From: Undaria pinnatifida
Lineage: Eukaryota > Sar > Phaeophyceae > Laminariales > Alariaceae
Length of the DNA stretch: 64,000 nucleotides
Assembly (NCBI GenBank): GCA_012845835.1
Contig: JABAKD010000029.1
Span: 15,715,599-15,779,598 of the forward strand
Reading direction: 5' to 3'
The notes under the pieces were generated by a model. That model searched no databases. It was given only the letters and a program-made list of their open reading frames with translations, and had not been told where the DNA came from. Made by a program: the position numbers and the translations under genes. Positions 44,896-55,137 of this stretch are shown here, piece by piece (the first letter of the stretch is position 1; every line of letters starts with the position of its first letter).

Positions 44896-47800
44896 CATGC
44901 ATCTAAAACAGTACGTGAAAGAAGTAATCAACGAAAAGCTGGACCGTTTCGCAAGTAACGAAAGGGAGCGTTACCCAAGTGAGAGGTTTTGAGAGGCCTA
45001 GGATGCACCAACCGGGCACACTCAGGCCGCAGAAATTCGAAAATAAGCAGTCCCACATAGTTGAAGAAATATTATATTGATGCGAGCAATCAATCGATCC
45101 AGCAGTCATGCCCCGTGATAATGCCTGAACAAATCGCAACGATCCAGGTCCTTTGCGTACCTGATATTCATACTTGGTGCCAGGGTGTCGGGTTCCCCGA
45201 GCGCAACGCGACCACTGTGCAAGGGCACTAACTTCTTCTGTGACAGGCCGTCGAGCTTCACCTGTAGACTATGGCCATCCGAATGGCCACTATCTAATGG
45301 TCGCGAACAGAAAAGACTCAAAGTAAAGTACGATTGTCCATCCTCCATCTCATTCTCCGAGATAGCAGTTCTTCCACGCCAACAAGTGAGATCCGTGAAG
45401 GAAAATATGGGCATCGACGCTGTCGTTCCCCAAACGGTTGTGCGTCTCAGTCAATTTTTCCCAGTCACCGAAAACCCTTGCTCGGATGCAGCCGATGGTG
45501 CAAGAATGTTCAATTACATCAAGTACTACAGTCAAACTACACACGCGAAGGCGAACTGGGCCACAAACGCCTTGCACCGGTGTGGGCTTAACCTCGCTTG
45601 CTGGGGCAAGGTAGTGCGCTGTGCGTGTTTGAACCCTGCTGTCTTGTTATGCCCTTGTTCGTGATCTCCAGTCCGTGATGGGTTGGCGTGGGGTGCCAGG
45701 CTATGTAGGGGCAGCAACAGACTGCCCGCGCTTCTCTGCAGCAACGATCAGTAATTAATCGGTAATCGGTATTCAGCAATCACATGCTTATCGGCGATCG
45801 GCAAACTTTCCCCCGACATGATGACCAAATATATAGCCAGTTTTTCCGTGCGAAGAATATAGGGTTTCCGACAAAAAAGGACCAGGAAAAACAACGCCCA
45901 CGTCTAATTACGTCCCAAAATTTCGACCAGGGTGATTATCTTTTTTACTATGACGACAATAATTCAAACCGAATCTACTCATCATAAAACGTAAAAAAAT
46001 CCTTCAAAAGTCGTGTCTTTAGCACAAAACCTGCAACCTAAAATATGTATATCACAAACACACTTGTATAACATCGGCCGTCGACGCACTCATACTTCAT
46101 GACATGAGAATATACCTGAACACAAGCCCGGCATATCTCGTACAGATTAGCTATCAGTGCAACACTAAATCTCCCTGTCCTCACCATGGCCACCTCCCCC
46201 TCTTCCCCCTCCTCCAAGACATCCCAGAAGCGGCCGGATCCGAACGCAAGTCCAAAAAAGAGGCTTGTTGAGTGGACAGGGAGCTGTCGTCGGGTCGAAG
46301 GCTTGCTTCCCGCACACCATTTTCCTATTACACCGACCTGCCCACGTCCCCTTCCTGCCGTCGTCGGCGCCCCCTCGCACTCGGCCCTGGTCGGAGGCGT
46401 CCTGTGGCGAGACGAGCGCCTCGCACTGTTTGGGGTATAGGAGTTGCCCCTCCCTATTGCCGGCGGCATGACGCTGTGAAGACCTGATGCTACGGCAGGA
46501 GTAGTGTTACGCCTTTGCTCCTAACCCCAATTTCTATTGTTTTAGTGCAACCCTCGAGGGTAGAAACAGCGCATGATTTGCATCTAATACCTAAGCTGTT
46601 GTAGAAACCAAGAAATTTGCACGACGATGTACTGTTGAATGCCGAACTTCGCCACGTGTTCCGGAACCTGTTGAGCTTGTACTCCGCGCTTACTGCTGGA
46701 CGTTCTACGTCGTGCTCGGCTAAACCTGTCCCAGCTGCTGTGGTGGCCCCCTTAGTATCTGCTGAGAGCTGTGCTGCTTGCTGTTTCTCCTATGACGCAG
46801 CGTTCGGCTTCGAAGAGTAAAACACCGAAGGCTACTTGGGTATTTTTGAATCGCGAGTTTTTTCACCTTCAAAATAAACACCATACGTAACGACCACAAG
46901 TTGCTGGAAAACTTACGAAACCAGCTGCAACTTTCTGGTCCTTTTATACAATAGAATACATCTAATAGTTGATTGCGTTATTTTCGCGCGTGTATATTTC
47001 CTGCGAAACAACAGGTTTGGATCGGGGACATAATCGATCCTGCGCCCCCGGCTGGGTCCACCGCCAGCACAATCGGTATCTCGTGGACAGAGCCTTGTGC
47101 GGTAAAGGTATGTTCTCATGATGTCTGTAGTTTGCCGACATGCGCACCGGGAAAACAAATGAGCACAGTGTACAGTATAATGATTGGATGGCATACATGA
47201 CTCAATATCCTTTTTGTTGTTTCCGTAGAGCAGATCATTAAATGCCTGAACGCCATACATGTAGCTGGAGGAGCGCTTTGATATTTGGGCCGCTGAGCGG
47301 TTGGCTGGCCGCTACTAGAAATGTAGTAGATCGTACAGCTCGTATTTATGCATGACTGCGACCTCTACATCCGTGTCGTATCCATCCCGCGCCCTCATGT
47401 ACAGGGCTTCTTTCTGAAGATGATAACTCGCCAGGGCGACGGATTGACGGACGTGGTAACCTCAGTGCCTTGCGAAACTGGCACCGTGCAAGAAATCTGC
47501 TTGGTTGAGGTAACCTCCTCGAGCTTAGGGTTAGTTCTTCATTGACGGCTGAAATTGCCCGCGCACAACCCGCACAAGATCCAAGCACGTGGTTGGCTCG
47601 TGTTCAAACCCAAACGCGGCTTATACGCTTACTTTAGGGTTATCTGAATACCTCTCGTGGTAGGGCTCGGTTCATGAGCTTCCATTCCCCTCTTTAGCTC
47701 TAAGGTTGGCTTGTCTATTTGCACATATATATGTCCGCGTACGTGTGATGGCGACTTGAGCAAATTGAACATGAGGGGACGTCTTAACCGCGTTTGGAGT

Positions 47801-47984
47801 ACAGGTTGCACATTGAGTAATCAAGATATGTGTCGTAGATCGCCGAGAACAAACAATCTCAATTCTTTCCACCAACTGTTTGACCTCAATTATGTGCAGA
47901 CGACTGTTGTTTACTCGAAGTCCACTTCAAGAGTAGTACAAGATAAGCCGGACAAGAACAGGTCAACCAGCAAAGGAAAGCTGA
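44896..47984. other. Unassigned interval upstream of the metalloprotease gene
   Basis: Frames such as 45185-45664 (plus), 46038-46469 (minus) and 47348-47545 (plus) have no recognisable domain. Missing 5' exons of the metalloprotease (signal peptide and prodomain) may lie here. Possible short exon-like pieces, for example 47405-47510 between an AG and a GTAACC, could not be linked to it by homology. Confidence 0.4.
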
Positions 47985-48057
47985 GACGTTCGCTAACGGT
48001 GAGACGTTCGCTAACGGTGAGACGTTCGCTAACGGTGAGACGTTCGCTAACGGTGAG
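47985..48057 (+). repeat. 18-bp minisatellite, four copies
   Basis: GAGACGTTCGCTAACGGT is repeated four times without error (47985-48056). Confidence 0.95.
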
Positions 48058-48766
48058 GCAATTGATGTCCCCGTCGTAAACATGTACGCACGATGGCTGT
48101 GGAGTAGGCACAGGTTTCGGTGGCAGGCGATTTATTGATGAGTTGGGGTTCGCCATGCGAAGATCCTGTATACTGCCAGGGTAATCACTTTAGTAGACCG
48201 GAGTGTTGCAATTGCCCTGACTGCGCCGCAATCCAGAGACGTGACCGTGGCCGCCCGGAACGCCCTGTCTTCGCGCGAACCTTGGTTCTGCTTCGTTTCG
48301 CTCACTATGTTTCCCTTTCTGTACGGACATGCATTCCCCACTGGTCAGGGAAACGGGGCTGCAGACGCGACACCAGCCATCGGCAAGCTTGAAAGTAAAA
48401 CTCAGGTTTGTCAAACTACACGTGGGAGCCAGTCTCCCAACATGCCATCGCATCGAAGAGCGTCCTTCGCATGTGGAATATCCGAATTGAGTTGTAGTCA
48501 AACTGCATTGGGGCGTCAGTATGCGAACATGTGATCCCTTGAATGCGTATTTTCTACCAAGTACGTAGGTTGAAACAAGAGTCATATCACGCCCTCTGAT
48601 GCCGATCCGATGATTACACGAACAAGGCGTCGTCGATCAAAACAAGATCCACACCCGTACTCTCCCGTTGCCATGCTTATCTCGTATCCGTTTCTTGTAT
48701 AAATCTCATCCATGTCAATCGTCTCCGCTTCTGGTCTCTCGTCGGTGGTGTCCTGCGTCACTCAAG

Positions 48767-51700
48767 ATCGACGTCCTGGTGCTCTACACTGCCGAGGCCA
48801 TGGCTGAGATGATGGCCACGTCAGCATCGGAGATGGAAACCAAACTCAAGTATTACTTTGCTGAAGCCAACTTAGGCAACGACAACTCGGAGATCCCACT
48901 GGAGTACAATGTTGTTCACGTTACGGAGGTGACGATCACTCTTAACCGAAAGGGTACGGGGGATTGTTTAGGGGGAAGTAACGCATTTTTGGCAGGAGGG
49001 CACAGCACGGCGCCTTGATATCCACCAAGGTAATAGTTGGCAGATGCCCTACACATAGCATATGCCCGCGCGCTGTTCATATGCCCGCGCGCTGTTGCGT
49101 CGAACGTCATCGCCCGGCGTTAGGGATAGGTAAGGAAACGCCAAGAGTGTAGCGATACATAGTCGGCGTGCATGGTGGGGGGGCAGGATGATGGGACGAT
49201 ATCGAGGTGAACAAAGCTTTTTACGGTCCGAACGGGTTTGAACAGAAGAATCACACCAACCGACCGCCGTTCCTATTTTGGCGTTGGAACATATGTTGAG
49301 ATGTTCATCTTCCCATATATATATATATATATATATTTTTATCCTCCGGCGGATGGGGAAACATAAAGCTTGAGCTCACCACACTTCCACGTATTTTCAT
49401 ACGCGTCGCGCGTCGATTTAACTCAGTTGCTTCCGCAGCCCAACGCTAGCTGGCGCACCCTTCGGGTCCCATTGTAGCCCATGCCTGATGCTCACAGATA
49501 TCCCCCCCTGTGACGTGTTTGCCCCCGCTCCTGGAAACTATCGATTCGATTTTTATCCCCCTCACGCATGCTACTTGCAGCTACCTTACGAACAGCAAAC
49601 CGACGGCGAAGACGCGCTGAGCAGCATCACCCTCAACGCCGCAGTATCAACCATTCGTAAAGAGGTCGAAGCCGACCTGGTGCATCTTATTGGGCTTCTT
49701 CCGGACTACTGTGGTATATCGTAAGTTCTGTTGAATTGCCTAACATGTCGATGACGCATACCCACCAAACCTTATGTGGCATGTGCTGGTCCTTTAACGT
49801 ATATCTACTTACCGGTTAGCTTCGCTCCCCCTACTTAATACCGGCTACGGACGTGTGCTACTCGCAAGCAAAATGTTCCCTGACCAACAGGGCTCATCAA
49901 CAGACCGACCAACTATGCCCAACATCACTGGATAACCATTCGTGTTGTACGCCAGTGTTTGAGGCCATAGACGATTGTTTACTAGGTTGCCCCAAACGTA
50001 GGATACTAATTACCATTGTCACGGCATGCGTCAAGGCCAGGCATATCAAGGCAGGCATATAATTTGCTCAAGCTAAATGTGCAGGTATATGAAGCTACAC
50101 GTGTATCGACGTCATTGTTTCGAAGATGGTATAATGAGCCAACAATGAATCATTGGAACCGAAAGGGGCTTCAAACAAAGTGAAGCCCTTCGAACCGGTA
50201 TTACACGCTAAAAAGCCAGCAATATAATTCGGACAAGCTACCCTTTTTTCGATGCCGTTGTTTCGAAGGTGGTTTAAAAAGCCAAAATGAGTAATTGGAA
50301 ATTAAAGCGCCTTGTAACAAAGTGAAGGCCCCTTTGAACCGGTATTACGTGCCTACTGCCGTATTTGCGCCAGGCCAAAAGCAATGGTTTGCCGTAGGAA
50401 TACGCCAGGCGTTCAAAGTCAGGCATATACTTCGGACAAGCTACACGTGTTTTCGACATCTTGATGCCAGGCACATGCTTCGGATAAGCTACACGTGCAG
50501 GCATATATACCCAGGGACACAATTCGGACAAGCTACACGTGTTTCGATGCCGTTGGTAGGAAGATGGTGTACAGAGTTATCAATGAATCATTGTAACCGA
50601 AGGCGCCTTCGAACAAAGTGAAGCCCTTGGATCCGGTATTACACACCTACTGCCGCGTTTGCGTCAGGCCAAAGCTGGGGTATGGATACCGTTGTATAGG
50701 GTGGGCGCTACACTGGACCTACCGCAAGTGCTCAATTGTTTACGTAAAGACAAGGTACCATGCTCAGACATTCAATGCACACAAGCTTTTTATGGGAATG
50801 CTTGCACGTGTAGCTAGTACCACTTTTTCTGAAAACCACCGTGGCGTCCTCTTTCGTTTGTTCTCCCTTTCCATGGTAATTCGCAGGACTATTTTCGGCG
50901 ATGGCGACTCTGACGCATACGCCCTTACTAGTGCCGATTGCGTGGACGGCCTTACCATTGGACGTGAACTTGGACACGTAAGACGAGAACCGGCGTGATT
51001 TTTATCCTGGGTGATCGGTGACGAATAGTCTGGCGTAAAGGATATGTGGCACTCAGCGGCGCTTGTACCTTCACCCGTATGGAAGTCATCCACGCTTATC
51101 ACGGATTCTAAGTCTCCTTGACTGTACGCTTTGAACTTTGTTTCTCGTCCCGTGACGCATACCTCGCAGAACATGGGCTGCGATCGTGACAGGGATACAT
51201 TGGAAGATGAGGATGAAGAGCACCCCTATGCGTATGGGTTGCGATACTGCACTGGAACTGACCCGTAAGATTTCATATCAGCGGTGCTGATATAGGGGTG
51301 GTACGTTCGTGTGTGCACATAAATTTGATGTTCTTTTCGCGCGTTAGGCTGAAAACATTTCAACTCCTGTCGTGCTGTTGTTCTGCTGATCAAGAGTAGG
51401 GTAGGGGGGCACGCCAATTTTGCCTGCCGAGCATAGGCCACTTGTTCCAGTGGCTCTGTACTGCGATGTAAATCGGAATCACAATACGTTTTAGGCGTAG
51501 AGTAACAAACGATGCCACGGTGTCGCGAAACTGAAAATCACATAAACAGTACACCTTGCGAGTTTATTTTTAGCCGTTGAAACCAAAGGCGCAAAACGTG
51601 CCCCTGCTACACCATAGCCAGTATTCTACCCGCTCATGTGGAAGTTATGTTGTGCAGCGTTAGAATGTCAGTCAGCAAATTCGAAAGAGCCATCACATCC

Positions 51701-53623
51701 GAGTGGACAACAGACGTCGAATTTAATATAACAACCTACCTCAGTATTCCCAGAGTAATGTGAGCAATATAAACGTTGAGCCACTAGCAAAATTCTCCGT
51801 ATGAATGAAGAGATCCGGGCTTTGCCCAACGAACAAAACAACCGTTCATAAACCACGACTACCCTTGGGTACCCCGACCGACGGGGTTGGGTACTGGCGC
51901 TCAGCGCCAGTACAAAGTATACTGGCTGCGAAAGCAGCCAGTATACTGGATCCGATCAGGATACTGGTGGCGCGAAGAAGCCGAGCCACCATCGGCCCCC
52001 CCCGGCTGGCGAGGGGGCCCCGCCGGAGGCGCCCCCGGAGGGCCCAGCTGGAGGCGCTCTATTACGCGATTCGTCTTCACTAGAGCATATAAAAGTAGCG
52101 ATTTTGGCTCATCTGACAGAGGCACTGTCGCGGGGAAAACTCACATTTGTTTTGTTTTTTACATGGGAGAAAGGATCAATTGTCGACCAATTTTGTTTTA
52201 CTTTGTAACCCCTTCAAACTCCATGATCGTTGGAGATACAGTCTATCCATTCACATGAGTTGAAAAGGATAGCAGAATCATCTAAGAATCATACGTAGGA
52301 TCATGCCATAGCGTATTGTACTCCGTAGAAACTAGTAGAAACCGGTGGAATATCTTCCTCCAAACCCCAACCCCTACGTCGTCTGCACTATGTGTTGCTG
52401 GCGCAGCGGGCTGCTGCTGCTGCTCTGCTGACCCTCCGGGCGTCGCTGCTGCTGCTGACGCAGCAGCCCCTGAACCACCAGCACGGCCGCCGGGGTCTGC
52501 AGCAGATGGCGAGCTGCCAGGGGAGACAAACCTGTGCATGGTCGAATGGTCTCCACCGCTGTGTGGTTGTGTGGGGTGTGCTGTGAGGCTGTGTGTCTCG
52601 TTGCGTTCTCTGCGGCAGCCTGGATACATGGGGGTATATATATAATACTTGTTTTCGAGGCGTATTTGGGGATCTTCGTAGATACTGATGTGCTGGCGTA
52701 CTGGCAAGTCCGTTTACAAGTTTCAGGATACTGCCGGTACTAGTAATACTGGCAGTACGTACTGGCTCAGTACCCAACCCTACCGACCGAACTTGTTATT
52801 TGTCCCATGTTTTTGTTTGTCGGCAATGGACCCGCTTGCTTCGAATGCGATTGTTTTGTCGCTGCTTGGGCCTTTTCAGGTACGTGACCATCATGTCGCA
52901 CGAGGAAAACTGCAATGGAGGGTTCATAAACTACTACTCCAACCCAGACGTTACATACTTCGACAAGCCAACTGGCACAGAGACAGAGAACTGCGCAAGG
53001 AGGATCAAGGAGACTATGGTGAGACATGGACAAACATACCCCCGAATGCTGAAGTGTGAATCCTAGTAGGTATCCCAGCTGAGCTTGAGCGGGTACCCAA
53101 TGTTCGCACTCGGACGATGTACGCCTTCATACACCAGGGTTAGGGTTAGCCCTGTTCGCCTAGTTGGATGCCGTGTACAGTAGGTTGTGGATTCATACAG
53201 AATGCCAATACACAAGTCAATTACATAGACCATGTGGTGTGCTCTCGTCTAAAATTATGTTTGGTCTTGGACTCGCAGGACACGGTTGCAAAGTACATGG
53301 AGGCTGGTGGCGATGGGTGTGTTTCTACAGGTGACCCGTGCACCATCACTTCTGATTGCTGCGACATGACGTGCGTCGATGGTGTTTGCGGTGAGATCTC
53401 CGTCACATGCCTCCTTGTACAAATTGATCAACGCAACTGGGCGTATAATGATAGTGCACAGTACCCGAAGCTCAGTATTGAATATACAAGTGTAAGAAAC
53501 GAAGGTACACGCATATCGACAAAATCGCACTGAAAGACAAGGGGAACAGATGTTCGAGGTTCACGTAACATTGGTTGTTTTCATTCCACATTGTCACAAT
53601 GTTCAGACTTGCCGGGAACATGA
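48767..53623 (+). CDS. Secreted-type M12 (reprolysin-like) metalloprotease, 5' exons not found, zinc site altered
   Basis: Exons by splice sites and homology pattern: 48767-48928, 49581-49720, 50887-50977, 51170-51264, 52880-53018, 53279-53390 and 53607-53623 (TGA). Phases agree at every junction (0,2,0,2,0,1), giving 251 residues. Most donors are strong (GTAAGT, GTAAGA, GTGAGA). The start of the domain is IDVLVLYT; ADLVHLIG and YCGIS follow. The zinc helix reads RELGHNMGCDRD (residues 127-138), where the family has HExxHxxGxxHD: first and third His are Arg, while Glu and middle His remain. The Met-turn is TIMSHE, then NYYSNPDVTY and PTGTETEN, as in active relatives. A Cys-rich tail follows with spacing C-x6-C-x5-CC-x3-C-x4-C. 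Family known to cleave extracellular proteins; this copy probably cannot bind zinc normally. Signal peptide and prodomain not located. The last exon is the least certain. Confidence 0.8.
49334..49478 (+). repeat. Family E repeat, copy 2, inside intron 1 of the metalloprotease gene
   Basis: About 85% match by eye to 5838-6003 in the same orientation (GAGCTCACCACACTTCCACG, TATTTTCATACGCGTC, CTCAGTTGCTTCCGC). Preceded by (AT)n at 49315-49336. Confidence 0.75.
50035..50670 (+). repeat. Intronic tandem repeat, about three units
   Basis: The unit order is CGGACAAGCTACACGTGTTT, CGATGCCGTTGTTTCGAAG, AATGAATCATTGGAACCGAA, AACAAAGTGAAGCCC, CCGGTATTACACGCCTACTG. Units start near 50080, 50225 and 50525, with extra scraps of the CAAGCTACACGTG part between the last two. 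Lies in intron 2 of the metalloprotease gene. Confidence 0.8.
51882..52782. mobile_element. Non-autonomous hAT-type element (901 bp) in intron 4 of the metalloprotease gene
   Basis: An exact 8-bp duplication, CCGACCGA, lies at 51874-51881 and 52783-52790. Inverted ends: CGGGGTTGGGTACTG on the left and TAGGGTTGGGTACTG (minus strand) on the right. The latter fits the hAT end pattern (Y-A-R-N-G) and 8-bp duplications are the hAT rule. Both subterminal regions are packed with direct and inverted TACTGGC copies (51890-51970 and 52695-52770), likely transposase-binding sites. The middle has CTG-rich DNA (52395-52475). No transposase domain visible. Confidence 0.85.
53139..53153 (+). repeat. Short interstitial telomeric motif in intron 5
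   Basis: CAGGGTTAGGGTTAG, two TTAGGG-type units, inside the intron between 53018 and 53279. Similar scraps occur near 36496, 42910 and 58340. Confidence 0.6.
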
Positions 53624-54791
53624 AACGTAGTGGTGGAATGGTTCGGCACTACACCAAGTACGGCGTACAAGTAATGTTGGGCATGGCGACGCAATATTGT
53701 CGCAACATGTAACACAGCGATACGAGTGGTATGCAGCGACGACACATGTTATCAATACTACTAGCAGTAGCTGCAGTTGCACCATTTTGTTTTTGAGACT
53801 CTCTATTCCTCACCCATCAACTGATTACGGTAAGAAGGGAAGTGCAACCCATTATGGCCGCGGTGTGCAGAAAATCATACTGCAAAACAGTATTGAAATT
53901 CGAAATGTGTTGGGTTAACAATCCCTGTGATTAAGAAATTATGCGTGAAAAGAAAAGCTGACCCCTATTGTAGCCCGCGTTGGACATCACATCAATGAAC
54001 ATCAACAGCAATCAATAAACGTCACGTCACCAACCATGAAGACACATCAAGCAACATCAGATCGCTAATCATGAAGACACACCAAGAAACATCACAACAC
54101 ATCGCATCACGTTACACCACCTCACCACTGTGCCGCCTTGACGACGTCATGCCGTGATGCTGTGACAACACACCTAGAACTTGCAAACACAGTGATGGAC
54201 GTTGCAACTAGGCGATTGCTACGGTAGAATAAATTGTAGCCCATTTCGCGTGCTACGGAAAAAGTATTAGCACAGGCTGATGTAAGTCAAACTGCAGAAA
54301 TTTTTTTCCCGGCGAATGCCACACTCTTTCACGATTCAGAGGGTGAAGTTTTGCACGTCTTCACTGTGCGGTTACTCGGCCCCCACCAGTCGTTTTATAT
54401 AAATTGTTTTTGCCTGGCTTTTCTTCGGTCAAGAATATTTTTAAAATGGACCACCCAAGAGATCTAACATTCTAAGCGAAAAGAAAAGAAAAACATCATG
54501 AAATCAAGCGTCGGGATGGGCATATAGAATACGTATACAAAACTATCAGATTCTATCGCTCAATAAAGGCGTGGACATTGGGATTTTGGTGCGAACAATA
54601 TGCCAGGTAATGACACACGTTACTTCCGTTTGAGAGTTGAACTGCTTGGTTTTAGTCTAGGGTACTGTTTTGTCTTAATACATTGTACTTAATTTTGAAT
54701 CTAGGCAGGTCAGATCTCCGATTTTCTTGGCGAAAAAATGTATAGTCATGCCTTGAAGTACCTCCAACCGGGTCGTGCATATCAAGGAGCA
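53624..54791. other. Unassigned interval downstream of the metalloprotease gene
   Basis: Includes a run of CATCA-type repeats (53980-54120). No further gene recognised. Confidence 0.45.
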
Positions 54792-55137
54792 GATCCAGGC
54801 TATATGGTAGGGTCGTTGATGTTGTTGTTGTTTCTGTTGTCGTTGTTTTTAATTGGTGTTGTGTTGTTGTTGTTGTTGTTGTTTTTTTCGGTGCTTGGTT
54901 TGCAGTGGCTCGGGGTCACTAGCGCGAACAACTCCTCCCCTGTTACTTTGCCATCCTGTGCGATGGTAAGTTTCGTTGCTCTTGTAGTAGAGTGAATTCA
55001 AGCCGCAATGAAAGGATTAGATACGCTGCGGCAACCAAGTCGCCATTGTTATTGTCCGTGAGGTTCGGAGTCACTCGTGTGAGTGGCTCAAACCCGGTAT
55101 TTGAAATGGGGGTAAACCCCCTACCGTTGCCTTGGTC
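54792..55137 (+). mobile_element. Family D MITE, copy D3 (346 bp, older)
   Basis: Ends GATCCAGGCTATATGGTAGG and (minus strand) GACCAAGGCAACGGTAGGGG. Shares GTGGCTCGGGGTCACTAGCG, CAAGCCGCAATG-AAGG and GCTGCGGCAACCAAGT with D2. Enlarged by a (GTT)n expansion (54818-54890). Flanks AGCA and CGCA differ by one base, which would be a decayed 4-bp duplication. Confidence 0.8.

Noticed and set aside
45106-45664. Genes on both strands at 45.1-45.7 kb
   Set aside because: Overlapping frames without any motif I can name; could be exons of something unknown but not supportable.
32521-48000. A hidden multi-gene system in the gene-poor middle
   Set aside because: Looked for domains, operon-like order, splice-linked exons and repeats on both strands; apart from listed repeats nothing rose above chance.
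47985-48057. CRISPR array
   Set aside because: Head-to-tail 18-bp units without spacers, in a eukaryotic subtelomere; an ordinary minisatellite.
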